From: a virus
Strand: one strand, 5' to 3'
DNA length: 23,764 bases
IMG/VR virus record: IMGVR_UViG_3300032223_001267
Coordinates: 1 to 23,764 of that record
Part shown: one piece after another, positions 1 to 6,970 of the stretch
Layout: each line of letters starts with the position of its first letter
Position numbering within the stretch: position 1 is the first letter of the stretch
Program-made: the position numbers and the translations under genes
Notes under the pieces: model-generated
What the model was told of the DNA's origin: nothing
The model's input: only the letters and a program-made list of their open reading frames with translations
Database searches by the model: none

Positions 1-642
1 CGCTGGAAGCCGCACACGCGGATTCACCTTGGGGATGCCATAGACCTCGCTTGTCTACGTGCGGGAGCAATTGGAACCGCAGACGATGCGGCAGACCCGG
101 AGGGCGATCTCTCGGACGGGTTGACGTTCATTTCACGCTTTCGCCCGCAGGTTTATTTGCTCGGCAATCACGAAGCGCGGCTGACAACTCTTATGGAGTC
201 GCCTCGGGCCATAGTGAGCGCGCTGGCGTGTCGGATTTACCAACAAATCACCGACCGGGCCAAGGAGCTCAAATGCGAAGTGGTTCCGTATAACTTTCAA
301 AACGGTTGGCGACAGTACGGGGATGCATTGTTTGGCCACGGGTACATGATCAATGAGGCTAGCGTGAGAGATCACGCCGAGGCCGTTTGTGGGGCTACAG
401 CTACAAAAGTGGTCATCGCACACCTCCACCGAGTCACACAGGCAGAGGGGCGCAATAGAGCGCACCCGACAGGATATTGCGTGGGGTGGCTGGGGCGCAC
501 AGAGGATCTGGGTTATTCGGCCCTGAGACGGGCAACGACAAGTTGGAGCCGAGGATTTTCTTGGGGAGAATATTGCGACAACGAAACAATAGTATGGCTG
601 GCAAAAGAGACAAAAAATCAGACGTTCAAGCTCCCTCTGTGA
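1..642 (+). CDS. Metallophosphoesterase, 5'-truncated by window edge
   Basis: The reading frame is open from base 1, so the N-terminus lies outside the window. Calcineurin-like phosphoesterase motifs appear in order: HLGDAID (the GDxxD metal site) near the left edge, LLGNHEAR (GNHE) about 50 residues later, then FGHG, and finally VIAHLHR in place of the usual GHTH. Proteins of this superfamily hydrolyse phosphomono- or phosphodiesters with a two-metal centre. Phage members may act on nucleic acid or on phosphoproteins, and the sequence does not say which. A TTG at 121 could be mistaken for a start, but it falls after the first metal motif and so cannot be the true one. The 3' end overlaps the next gene by about 49 bases. 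The family call is firm; the substrate is unknown. Confidence 0.85.
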   Translation, partial: RWKPHTRIHLGDAIDLACLRAGAIGTADDAADPEGDLSDGLTFISRFRPQVYLLGNHEARLTTLMESPRAIVSALACRIYQQITDRAKELKCEVVPYNFQNGWRQYGDALFGHGYMINEASVRDHAEAVCGATATKVVIAHLHRVTQAEGRNRAHPTGYCVGWLGRTEDLGYSALRRATTSWSRGFSWGEYCDNETIVWLAKETKNQTFKLPL

Positions 643-848
643 GCTGGTTAGATCAACTCGCGCAGGAGCTTAATGTTCCATATGCTCCCGAGGGGTGGTA
701 CACCATCTCGGCCATCTCGGAAAAGCTAGATGTTGATCATCAGACAGTTAGGCGAATACTTTCCAAACGGAAATGCGAAAGCAAAATTTTCCGCTGTACC
801 ACGAAGAATGGAAAAACCATTCGGGTTCAGCATTTTAGGATGACCTAA
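594..848 (+). CDS. Small HTH DNA-binding protein
   Basis: This 84-aa protein starts at MAGKRDKK, inside the end of the phosphoesterase frame. An earlier start at 477 would only add sequence antisense in character and lying inside the phosphoesterase gene. Residues from about 37 (GWYTISAISEKLDVDHQTV) form a convincing helix-turn-helix: YTISAISEKLDV is the first helix and turn, DHQTVRRILSKRK the recognition helix. The last 30 residues (FRCTTKNGKTIRVQHFRM) look like a beta wing. Its size and place near the early genes fit a phage regulator or a helper of DNA replication. No good Shine-Dalgarno is visible. HTH assignment is by eye; the target is unknown. Confidence 0.6.
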   Translation: MAGKRDKKSDVQAPSVSWLDQLAQELNVPYAPEGWYTISAISEKLDVDHQTVRRILSKRKCESKIFRCTTKNGKTIRVQHFRMT

Positions 849-855
849 AAAATAA

Positions 856-875
856 TTGAAAAAAAGTATTTTCAA
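856..875. repeat. Short inverted repeat TTGAAAA/TTTTCAA
   Basis: Seven-base perfect arms (856-862 and 869-875) flank a 6-base loop in the 92-base gap after the HTH gene. The arms are A/T-rich and weak. The site could bind the adjacent HTH protein or be chance in an A-rich tract. Confidence 0.3.
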
Positions 876-887
876 GCGCAAGTGATT

Positions 888-903
888 CGGCTTTAGTAAG
901 CCG
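888..903 (+). other. Small hairpin CGGCTT-TAGT-AAGCCG
   Basis: A perfect 6-bp stem with a 4-base loop lies between the HTH gene and the 65-aa gene. There is no T-run after it, so it is not a convincing intrinsic terminator. It may be an RNA processing or protein-binding site. Confidence 0.35.
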
Positions 904-940
904 CGTCAAAGGGAATCAACCCGCGACGAACTTAAAAAAA

Positions 941-1138
941 ATGAAAATGAAAAAGTACGAAATCCACGCTCGCCTTCCGCTAACAAACCAAGCCCGAAAT
1001 GCCGGTGCAATCGGTCGAAAGTTTTGGTGGGTACTAGCGGAAATTGTTGAAGCTCCATCAGCTCGAGCAGCATGTGCAGTTCACCGCAAAAATGGGGCTT
1101 TTGCTTATGCCGACAAACTCAAAGCTGTCATCCGTTAA
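941..1138 (+). CDS. Hypothetical 65-aa basic protein
   Basis: The protein is 65 aa and rich in K/R and A, with no motif I recognise. It starts at MKMKKYEIHARL after an eight-A tract and has no Shine-Dalgarno. The aromatic block FWWVL near residue 29 and the AARAACAVHRKN-like middle suggest a small folded unit. The next gene follows one base after its stop, so both are probably in one transcript. Function unknown. Confidence 0.5.
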   Translation: MKMKKYEIHARLPLTNQARNAGAIGRKFWWVLAEIVEAPSARAACAVHRKNGAFAYADKLKAVIR

Positions 1139-1139
1139 A

Positions 1140-1403
1140 ATGAGTACATCACACTATGCATCCCGCCCGCCTCAAAACGACGTTGGCGCAGACACAATTC
1201 GCATTCCACTTGATGGGGTGCCAAAAAACGTTCGCAGGACTAACGCACAATTTCTTTTCTGCATTGGCATTTTGCTCCTAATGGCGGACGGGCTTGCCAT
1301 GAAGTATTTCGCAGAAAACCTTTGGGAAGCGCTTATCATCGCGGTGCTTACCGTTCCACTTGCTTTACTGGTGATCTTTTGTGCGTTGGAGGCTCGGAAA
1401 TGA
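1140..1403 (+). CDS. Small membrane protein, two predicted TM helices
   Basis: This 87-aa protein starts at MSTSHYASRPP, two nt after the previous stop (1136-1138). The frame is open upstream, but a start at 1044 would lie wholly inside the preceding gene. The N-terminal ~35 residues are polar. Two hydrophobic segments follow: about residues 38-52 (AQFLFCIGILLLMADGLA) and about 62-82 (ALIIAVLTVPLALLVIFCAL), separated by a short polar loop, with a basic end. This predicts a hairpin in the inner membrane. Phages encode many such proteins for host takeover or exclusion, but nothing here shows the job. It ends in an ATGA overlap with the next gene. Confidence 0.55.
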   Translation: MSTSHYASRPPQNDVGADTIRIPLDGVPKNVRRTNAQFLFCIGILLLMADGLAMKYFAENLWEALIIAVLTVPLALLVIFCALEARK

Positions 1404-1606
1404 ACTACCGCCATTTTCAAAAAATCCGAGACAGAATCATTTTTTTGTCAGAGAAAGGCGAAAAAAATCAGGTTGTAGCCCGTCAAATGGGCCTAAAAAC
1501 TTCCGAGGTCAACGCCATCCTTCAAGAGCACCGCTCCAAACGGGCAAAACCTGAGTTTGGCTTTGAGTTCTGCAAGCAGCTCGCCAAGGAGGCCGGGCTA
1601 CTATGA
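1400..1606 (+). CDS. Small HTH-like protein
   Basis: The protein is 68 aa and starts at MNYRHFQKIRD. The ATG at 1400 overlaps the upstream TGA and is preceded by GGAGG-like TTGGAGG at 1387-1393, which fixes the start. Residues 8-42 read like a homeodomain-type HTH: a first helix (QKIRDRIIFLSEKG), then EKNQVVARQMGL as helix and turn, and KTSEVNAILQEH as recognition helix. This resembles the DNA-binding parts of transposase or sigma-like regulators. It is translationally coupled on both sides by ATGA overlaps. Function beyond probable DNA binding is unknown. Confidence 0.6.
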   Translation: MNYRHFQKIRDRIIFLSEKGEKNQVVARQMGLKTSEVNAILQEHRSKRAKPEFGFEFCKQLAKEAGLL

Positions 1607-2115
1607 GACGCCCAGCGATGAAAAGCATCGTCCTCCAAGACGCCTACCCCTCTCAGGCCGAGGGAGGCCTAGCGGGTGATATTTCGATCAGCTTGAAACG
1701 CGCTCTTGCAGCGTGGGATGAGCGTCGGTTTAATAACAAGCCAGTGCCAAGCTACGGAAGCGCATACGTGCGGGAGAAAGCCACCAAACGGGCTGAAGTG
1801 ACATGGAACCCAACGCCGGCAAGTAAACCGCCGACAATCAAGGTTCCTCGCGCTCCAAGGCCGGCGAAAGTCAAAGAACCAGACCTGCCAGGGCTATCAC
1901 GTGGCCAACGGTACCGCAATAAAATGACGCCAGAGCAACGGGAGACGCACCTGGCACGGCGTCGGGCAGAGTATCGAGCAAAGGCTGGGCCGCCAAAACA
2001 ACGGCCAAAAATGGATCCAGACAAACGGCGCGAAAGCGTCAAACGCGCATGTCGCGCATTTAGAGCACGTAAAAAAGCTAAAAAAAATGAAAATCAGATC
2101 ATCATCCCTTCCTAA
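1603..2115 (+). CDS. Hypothetical basic protein
   Basis: The protein has 170 aa and starts in an ATGA overlap with the previous gene. From about residue 60 on it is dominated by K, R, P and A. The segment MTPEQRETHLARRRAEYRAKAG near residue 108 has the charged helical pattern often seen next to HNH or zinc-finger DNA-binding regions, but no HNH or Cys motif is present. The C-terminus (RRESVKRACRAFRARKKAKKN) is strongly basic and suggests nucleic-acid binding. Its end overlaps the following nuclease gene by 29 bases. I do not recognise the family. Confidence 0.5.
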   Translation: MRRPAMKSIVLQDAYPSQAEGGLAGDISISLKRALAAWDERRFNNKPVPSYGSAYVREKATKRAEVTWNPTPASKPPTIKVPRAPRPAKVKEPDLPGLSRGQRYRNKMTPEQRETHLARRRAEYRAKAGPPKQRPKMDPDKRRESVKRACRAFRARKKAKKNENQIIIPS

Positions 2116-3034
2116 GCTCGCAGTCTGTGGCCAGTTTGAAGGTGCCCAAGGCGAGCCTTCTGAGGCCGCTGCACGCGGGTTAAAATTAGACGCCGCGTTG
2201 CGTGCAGCGTGGACCACGGGAAACGTCCCCGAGCTTGATCAAACCGACGGTATTGCCGTTGCGTGGTCGTACGGCGTCCTTGACTTTTTGGCCCGATCCT
2301 ATGAAGGTGCCGAGGCTGTTGTTTACCCCGTGGAAATGCGGGAGAAACGGTGCAAAATTTGGGTTCCGCTCATTGATTACACTGGAACCGCAGATGCGAT
2401 TTGCGCCAAAGGGCGCTGGATTGCTGACCTTAAATCAGGGCAGATTCGGAACTACCGGGAACAGATGGCGGCCTATTGTCTCGGATTGATGACCGAACAT
2501 TTGGAAATGGAGTGGACTTACCACCTCATTTTTTGCGACGCGGAACAGACCGTCAGCGAAACTCTGACATTTGCCCAGGCTCGCGACATTGTGCAGGGCG
2601 TGATCGACAACGTCGGCACAGCACCGACGCCGAATGATTACTGCGGATGGTGCGCTAAATCGTTGACGTGCTCGGCCCGAGTGACTGCTCTTGACGTGGT
2701 GGATACACGATTCGACGCGGTTCTTGCGGATCCTGACAAGCTCGGTTTGTTTTTAGACAAATGCCGCATTCTTGACGATTTCAGGGAGGCGGCGGCTGAC
2801 AAGGCACGCGAAATCCTTGACGCAGGCGGAACCATCCCCGGATGGCGGCTGCAAAAAGGCCGCGTGTCGGAAGCCGTCGATGTGGCGACTCAACTTCAAT
2901 TTTGCGACCCAGAGCAGCTTCTCGTAGCCCACGGGGCATTGAGCGCGAAAAAATTTCGGGAACTCGTTGGCGAAGGCATCGAATTTCCGATTGTTAGAAA
3001 AATCAGTAAACCTTCACTAGTAAAAACAAAATGA
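2087..3034 (+). CDS. RecB/Cas4-like PD-(D/E)XK nuclease with Fe-S-type cysteines
   Basis: The 315-aa protein has the core of a RecB-family exonuclease: GTADAI (D103), then IADLKSG (D114, K116) for the D-x(n)-DxK metal site, and QMAAY (Q126, Y130), the QxxxY motif. Cys14 near the N-terminus and Cys186, Cys189 and Cys195 (YCGWCAKSLTC) have the one-plus-three spacing of the 4Fe-4S cluster in Cas4/AddB-type nucleases. The start at 2087 is supported because it includes Cys14, although it costs a 29-base overlap. It overlaps the RecT-like gene by ATGA. A nuclease paired with an annealing protein is the usual phage recombination arrangement, as with lambda Exo/Bet. End polarity and in vivo role are inferred. 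Confidence 0.8.
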   Translation: MKIRSSSLPKLAVCGQFEGAQGEPSEAAARGLKLDAALRAAWTTGNVPELDQTDGIAVAWSYGVLDFLARSYEGAEAVVYPVEMREKRCKIWVPLIDYTGTADAICAKGRWIADLKSGQIRNYREQMAAYCLGLMTEHLEMEWTYHLIFCDAEQTVSETLTFAQARDIVQGVIDNVGTAPTPNDYCGWCAKSLTCSARVTALDVVDTRFDAVLADPDKLGLFLDKCRILDDFREAAADKAREILDAGGTIPGWRLQKGRVSEAVDVATQLQFCDPEQLLVAHGALSAKKFRELVGEGIEFPIVRKISKPSLVKTK

Positions 3035-3690
3035 ACGACACGCAATTAGTCCCCATCGGGGACATTCAAGAAATGGCAAACGCCATCAGCAAATCAAACT
3101 TCTTTGGGCTCAAAACCCCAGAGCAAGCGGCGGCTCTTATGCTTGTTGCACAGGCAGACGGATTGCACCCGGCGAAGGCCGCGACGCATTACCACATCAT
3201 CCAGGGCAAACCTTCCCTGAGCGCAGACGCCATGCTTGCACGGTTTCAAGCCGCAGGCGGGCGTGTGCAGTGGCAGGCCTACGGAGATGACGCCGTGATT
3301 GGCACATTCACGCACACGGCAGGCGGATCGGTCACCATTCGGTGGGATCTCGAACGCGCCAAAAAAGCAGGGGTGGGAAATCTTCAAAAGTTTCCCGCCG
3401 CGATGATGCGTGCGCGCTGCATTTCGGAAGGGGTGCGGACGGTTTATCCCGGCGTGATTGTCGGGATGTATACGCCAGAGGAAGTCGCCACGTTTGCAGC
3501 ACCCGTTGAGGAAGTGGTTCCGAAAGCGCGCGCATACATGGCATTTCACACGGCAACATCTCACCTTGAGTCGTGCGAAACTTTGGACGAATTAAAGCGG
3601 GTTTGGTTTGAAGTCGCCACCAATGTCGACCCTTCTGACCTTCCGCAACTCACCGAACTTAAAGACCTCAAAAAAGCTCAACTCTCCTAA
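3031..3690 (+). CDS. RecT-like single-strand annealing protein
   Basis: The 219-aa protein has the pattern of a widespread phage recombinase family: FGLKTPEQAAALMLVAQADG near residue 26, HYHIIQGKPSLSADAMLARFQ near 53, GSVTIRWDLERAKKAGV near 99 and RCISEGVRTVYPGVIVGMYT near 128. This family is usually annotated RecT or recombinase-like and is expected to promote annealing of complementary single strands. It sits directly between a RecB-like nuclease (ATGA overlap) and an SSB-like protein, the classic recombination triad. The C-terminal ~60 residues are variable and may contact partners. I judge the family from remembered patterns, not a search. Confidence 0.7.
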   Translation: MNDTQLVPIGDIQEMANAISKSNFFGLKTPEQAAALMLVAQADGLHPAKAATHYHIIQGKPSLSADAMLARFQAAGGRVQWQAYGDDAVIGTFTHTAGGSVTIRWDLERAKKAGVGNLQKFPAAMMRARCISEGVRTVYPGVIVGMYTPEEVATFAAPVEEVVPKARAYMAFHTATSHLESCETLDELKRVWFEVATNVDPSDLPQLTELKDLKKAQLS

Positions 3691-3693
3691 ACC

Positions 3694-4170
3694 ATGGCCT
3701 ACAAATTTAACATTCCCACCCTTCGCTATCCGTCACCCGGCGCGGGGGAATACATCGCAGAAGTTAAAACCGTTACGGGGAAAAACCGCGACGGGGAAAA
3801 ACTTATTTCGCGCAACGGCGACCCAAAATTGTCCCTTGGCCTTCTGCTAGTGGGCAAAGACGGCTTGCTTTACGAGATGAGCGAATTTGTCACGCTTCCC
3901 ACGTTAGACGACGAGGGGAACCCCGTACAGGATACGGGCGTCTACTTGCTCCGCAGGCTTTCGGAGATCCTCCGGGCGCTCGGGCACGATATGTCAGCGG
4001 GCGAATCGTTTGAAATCAACTCTGCCGCGTTTCTCGGGAGAACCGCGAAAATCACCATTGGCATCGGGCCTGAAGTGAATGGGAAAAGTTATCCACAGAT
4101 TAAACTCTGGGAACTCAGCCCGCGCGCAGCTCAAGCAAGCGGGCAAAGAGACGACGAGATTCCGTTTTAA
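3694..4170 (+). CDS. SSB-like protein with acidic C-terminal tip
   Basis: The protein has 158 aa and starts three bases after the previous stop. The last residues, QRDDEIPF, match the acidic hydrophobic tip (DDDIPF type) by which single-stranded DNA-binding proteins recruit partner enzymes. The rest is beta-rich (GEYIAEVKTVTGKNRDG, GRTAKITIGIG) and resembles the DUF669-type phage proteins that stand in for SSB in such operons. Its place between the RecT-like protein and the helicase agrees. Expected role: coating single-stranded DNA during replication and recombination. Single-strand binding itself is inferred from tail and context. Confidence 0.7.
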   Translation: MAYKFNIPTLRYPSPGAGEYIAEVKTVTGKNRDGEKLISRNGDPKLSLGLLLVGKDGLLYEMSEFVTLPTLDDEGNPVQDTGVYLLRRLSEILRALGHDMSAGESFEINSAAFLGRTAKITIGIGPEVNGKSYPQIKLWELSPRAAQASGQRDDEIPF

Positions 4171-4209
4171 CTGCAGGAGGGGCGCGCATTCCGATCACGC
4201 GCAAAATTT

Positions 4210-5565
4210 ATGATTCTCAGAGATTATCAGCAAAGCGCGGTCGATAAAATCCGCGCAGCATACGCAAACGGGTTCAAGCGCCCGTTATTAGTCGCACCGA
4301 CCGGGGCAGGGAAAACAGTCATTTTTTGCTACATCGCGCAGGGTGCAGCGGCACGCGGGAACCGTGTCACGATTTTAGTCCACAGGCAGGAGCTCGTTGA
4401 TCAGACCTCGCGTTCCCTTGATGCTTACGGCGTCCCCCACGGGGTGATTGCAGGCGGACGCACCGATTCACGGGCGCATCTCGTACAGGTTGCCAGTGTG
4501 CAGACTCTGGCGCGGCGATTGCATAAATACGAACCGCCCCAGCTTGTCATCGTAGACGAAGCACACCACGCCATCGCGGGGACGTGGCGAACGGTTTTAG
4601 ACCATTACGCTGACGCGCACGTTCTAGGGGTCACGGCGACTCCGCAACGATTGGATGGAAAAGGGCTCGGTTCCGTGTTCGACAAAATGATCATGGGGCC
4701 AAAGGTTGGCGAATTGATCAACCAGGGTTTTCTGAGTCGCCCCATTTATTGGAGCAAGCCGCTGATGGACGCATCTCAAGCGCGCATCACGATGGGCGAT
4801 TACGCCATCCAAGATCTCGATGCCATGCTTACCAATGCAGTCATGGGAGACGCGGTCGTTGAATACAAACGGCGCGCCGATGGGCTCCCTGCGATTGCGT
4901 TTTGCCCTTCGATTTTAAAAGCTCAAGCGGTTGCCACTGCATTTCGGGCGGCAGGGTTTAACTGGGCAACGATTGATGGCACTTTAGACAAAGGCACCCG
5001 GCGCGATTTAGTTGAGCAACTCGGGGACGGGCGACTGCACGGGCTATCAGCCTGCGAGATTGTTTCCGAGGGGTTTGACCTTCCAGTGGTCACGGCGGCG
5101 ATTTTACTCAGGCCGACAGCATCCCTTGCGATGCACCTTCAACAGGTCGGGCGAGTGCTGCGGATTCACGCAAATAAAGAGAGGGCCATTATCATCGATC
5201 ACGCAGGCAACCTCCACAAACACGGCGCGGCAGAAGATGAGCGGGAATGGTCGTTGAAGACTCGGAAAAAGAAAAAAGGCAAACCCGTGGCCATGATGAA
5301 AGAGTGCCCGCAATGCTATTGTAGCGTGCCACTTGCGGCTATTTTCTGTCCAGAATGTGAACATGAGTTTAAAGCGAAAGAACGGGAATCTAACGAGGTC
5401 GAAGGAGATTTAGTTGAATTTCGCGCGGGAACAGATAGTCTTGCGGCGCTGATGGCAGGGGCGTCTACGTTTACTGATTTTCAGCGAATTGCAAAAATGA
5501 AGGGATACAAGCCGGGATGGGCTTGGCACCAATGGAGGAAACCAAAATTCAGTTACAATTTATGA
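4210..5565 (+). CDS. DEAH superfamily-2 helicase with C-terminal zinc ribbon
   Basis: The 451-aa protein carries an N-terminal LRDYQQSAVDKI Q-like motif, Walker A APTGAGKT (29-36), DEAH (116-119), VTATP (141-145) and the arginine-finger motif QQVGRVLRI (about 311-319), so both RecA-like domains are complete. A basic linker (TRKKKKGK) leads to a four-Cys zinc ribbon, CPQC...CPEC (Cys366, 369, 380, 383). Phage helicases of this layout, like UvsW or restriction-type helicases, unwind or remodel branched DNA during replication and recombination. The leader holds GGAGGGG about 30 bases before the ATG, too far to be a normal ribosome site. It ends in an ATGA overlap with a small gene. Confidence 0.85.
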   Translation: MILRDYQQSAVDKIRAAYANGFKRPLLVAPTGAGKTVIFCYIAQGAAARGNRVTILVHRQELVDQTSRSLDAYGVPHGVIAGGRTDSRAHLVQVASVQTLARRLHKYEPPQLVIVDEAHHAIAGTWRTVLDHYADAHVLGVTATPQRLDGKGLGSVFDKMIMGPKVGELINQGFLSRPIYWSKPLMDASQARITMGDYAIQDLDAMLTNAVMGDAVVEYKRRADGLPAIAFCPSILKAQAVATAFRAAGFNWATIDGTLDKGTRRDLVEQLGDGRLHGLSACEIVSEGFDLPVVTAAILLRPTASLAMHLQQVGRVLRIHANKERAIIIDHAGNLHKHGAAEDEREWSLKTRKKKKGKPVAMMKECPQCYCSVPLAAIFCPECEHEFKAKERESNEVEGDLVEFRAGTDSLAALMAGASTFTDFQRIAKMKGYKPGWAWHQWRKPKFSYNL

Positions 5566-5732
5566 CGACACAAGAGAACTATGTGGCCATGGCTCAAGAG
5601 CTTGCGGCCACTAAACTACACTTGAAGATGGCAATGCGTTTGCTTTCGCAAGCGCAACCACAACTGAAAGGCGAGGCCGCCGAACGGTGGCTGATGCAGC
5701 TTGAGGGACTATTTGAGGAGGTATCGAAATGA
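5562..5732 (+). CDS. Small coiled-coil protein
   Basis: This 56-aa protein starts at MTTQENYVAM in an ATGA overlap with the helicase stop. An alternative ATG at 5532 lies inside the helicase gene and has no ribosome site. The sequence is almost wholly amphipathic helix (AMAQELAATKLHLKMAMRLLSQAQ) and is likely a short coiled coil. It ends in an ATGA overlap with the next gene. Function unknown. Confidence 0.5.
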   Translation: MTTQENYVAMAQELAATKLHLKMAMRLLSQAQPQLKGEAAERWLMQLEGLFEEVSK

Positions 5733-5735
5733 ACA
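5717..5735 (+). repeat. 19-bp direct repeat, copy 1 (ribosome site and start)
   Basis: The block GGAGGTATCGAAATGAACA includes a full Shine-Dalgarno, the upstream TGA and the ATG. It recurs exactly at 6001-6019, at the next gene junction but one boundary. See the paired entry there. Confidence 0.85.
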
Positions 5736-6016
5736 GTAGAAAAATTAACGCGGCAATTGCTGAATTATGTGGGTGGACTGAAATTGACAAATTAACAAAC
5801 AGGGGCAAGCCCCCCGGAAGATTGGTGCAAAACATTCCTTTTTATTGTCAAGACCTCAACGCAATGCATGAGGCTGAGAAGATTATTTTAGACATGAATG
5901 ACGGTTACGGGTGGGAATTATCACGCACTGACTGCTTTACGATTTGGCACGCAACAGCGCGCGAACGAGCAGAAGCATTTTTACGCTTATTTGACAAATG
6001 GGAGGTATCGAAATGA
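5729..6016 (+). CDS. Phage ABA-sandwich-type protein, paralog 1
   Basis: This 95-aa protein starts at MNSRKINAAIAELCGW behind a strong GGAGG, with an ATGA overlap. It shares three blocks with the protein at 6967-7314: INAAIAE-CGW at the N-terminus, DLNAMHEAEK in the middle, and TARERAEAFLR--KWE at the C-terminus. This pattern matches the small phage 'ABA sandwich' domain family as I remember it, whose biochemical role is not known. The paralog is 35% longer in its middle loop. Such genes are commonly found among accessory replication-region genes, as here. Confidence 0.7.
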   Translation: MNSRKINAAIAELCGWTEIDKLTNRGKPPGRLVQNIPFYCQDLNAMHEAEKIILDMNDGYGWELSRTDCFTIWHATARERAEAFLRLFDKWEVSK

Positions 6017-6019
6017 ACA
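6001..6019 (+). repeat. 19-bp direct repeat, copy 2 (ribosome site and start)
   Basis: An exact second copy of the block at 5717-5735, again spanning Shine-Dalgarno, upstream stop and ATG. Because the two proteins it starts are unrelated, the block appears to have been copied as a translation-start cassette or carried at a recombination joint. Confidence 0.85.
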
Positions 6020-6231
6020 ACGTTCAAACGCTAGAAGAAGCCCTCGATATTATCGCTGACACCATTGGAAGCGATCAGTTCACCGACTACGTGCGAACGG
6101 GTCTGGCCGCAGGCCATGAGCTGAACTACAGACTGATCATCAAGGAATCCAACCAAGGCATCGTGGTCTGTTTGCAGGCCGAGAAAAAGGTTCCCGCTCG
6201 AAACATTAAAACACTGATCCGACTCCAATGA
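6013..6231 (+). CDS. Hypothetical 72-aa protein
   Basis: The protein starts at MNNVQTLEEALDIIADTIG, with the ATG at 6013 behind GGAGG and overlapping the upstream TGA. The five residues upstream in frame are not needed. It looks like an alpha/beta fold: an acidic N-terminal helix region, then strands (NYRLIIKESNQGIVVCLQAEKK). I recognise no family. The stop overlaps the ATG of the zinc-ribbon gene. Confidence 0.55.
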   Translation: MNNVQTLEEALDIIADTIGSDQFTDYVRTGLAAGHELNYRLIIKESNQGIVVCLQAEKKVPARNIKTLIRLQ

Positions 6232-6374
6232 TCTCGATAGGATTTCCCGGTGACGAAGATGATCGCATTGACGAGGTGCCCTGCTGCGATGAATGCGGGC
6301 ATGAAATGGGCGAGGATTTGTTTGGCGAGTGGTATTGCGTGAAATGTGCCGAAAATGAAAAAATGGATGCTTAA
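6228..6374 (+). CDS. 48-aa zinc-ribbon protein
   Basis: A short frame that fills the gap between neighbours. It starts at MISIGFPGDEDD in an ATGA overlap with the upstream stop. Two Cys pairs, CCDECG (19-23) and YCVKC (37-40), with ~13 residues between them form a rubredoxin-like zinc ribbon or knuckle. The N-terminus is acidic. Small zinc ribbons of this type in phages often bind nucleic acid or a host polymerase, but no target can be named. Coding is supported by the overlap pattern on both sides and by four correctly spaced cysteines. The end overlaps the next gene by 20 bases. Confidence 0.65.
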   Translation: MISIGFPGDEDDRIDEVPCCDECGHEMGEDLFGEWYCVKCAENEKMDA

Positions 6375-6591
6375 CTACAAAGCCACATGTGATTTCCGCC
6401 CATTTCGCTATTGGCTTATTGAAGCCGAGTCAGTCGATGAAGCGCGGCAAATTGTCGCCGGCGAGTTGAAGGTTCCGCTTGAGCAGGTTGACGCCAGTAT
6501 TGCGTCACTGGTGGAGCCTACAAATCAGTTTATTTACTTGCCATTGAACACGGAATTGAACACGGAATTACCCACAAAAATAGCACGTTAA
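6355..6591 (+). CDS. Hypothetical 78-aa protein
   Basis: The protein most likely starts at MKKWMLNYKATCDF (6355); an ATG at 6367 (MLNYK) is possible and would shorten the overlap with the zinc-ribbon gene. A GTG at 6346 is less likely. The order of strands and helix (YWLIEAESVDEARQIVAGELKV) resembles small beta-alpha phage proteins with an 'E-A-x-S-x-D-E-A' helix start. Near its end the 12-base unit TTGAACACGGAA is repeated in tandem (LNTELNTEL). Function unknown. Confidence 0.55.
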   Translation: MKKWMLNYKATCDFRPFRYWLIEAESVDEARQIVAGELKVPLEQVDASIASLVEPTNQFIYLPLNTELNTELPTKIAR

Positions 6592-6607
6592 CAGAGTAAA
6601 ATTGAAC

Positions 6608-6970
6608 ATGAACACAGACGAATTGATCAAAAAGCTGAAAGATATTATGCCCTTGGGGCCGATTAGCAATCAGACGCTCAAAGACGCCGCCGACAGGCTG
6701 GAGGAGTTGCAGCGGCTCTTCTTTGATATGACAAGCCAGCGCGATCAGGCTCGTGCCCAGGTGGAGTTTATTAAAGAATCGCACGCAAAATGCCGTCAAT
6801 ATCTTGCAGAGGCATTAGACAAGCTCAAAAACCAAAGCACCGAAATGACCCGCCCAGAACCCTCGCGACTGGAAATTGCGGCGATGGTGTATTCGGTAGA
6901 CGGAGTGACAGCAGACATTGCTCTTAAATGGGCAGACACACTCATCGCTGCAGCAAAGAAATCCAAATGA
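6608..6970 (+). CDS. Hypothetical 120-aa coiled-coil protein
   Basis: The start is ATG at 6608 (MNTDELIKKLKDI); a TTG six bases earlier is not needed. Residues about 20-85 are heptad-like (AADRLEELQRLFFDMTSQRDQARAQVEFI...), predicting a long coiled coil. After a proline-rich hinge (TRPEPSR) comes a second short helical region (LEIAAMVYSVDGVTADIALKWADTLIAAAKK). It ends in an ATGA overlap with the second ABA-sandwich gene. It may be a scaffold or inhibitor; I see no family. Confidence 0.55.
   Translation: MNTDELIKKLKDIMPLGPISNQTLKDAADRLEELQRLFFDMTSQRDQARAQVEFIKESHAKCRQYLAEALDKLKNQSTEMTRPEPSRLEIAAMVYSVDGVTADIALKWADTLIAAAKKSK

Noticed and set aside
477-593. Upstream extension of the HTH protein at 594
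   Set aside because: It overlaps the phosphoesterase frame and adds low-quality sequence with no domain.
1044-1139. Upstream extension of the membrane protein start
   Set aside because: It lies inside the preceding gene and lacks a ribosome site; the ATG at 1140 fits the compact spacing.
6928-6966. Upstream extension of the second ABA-sandwich gene
   Set aside because: The ATG at 6967 with ATGA overlap matches the family start (IN-AAIAE near residue 6).
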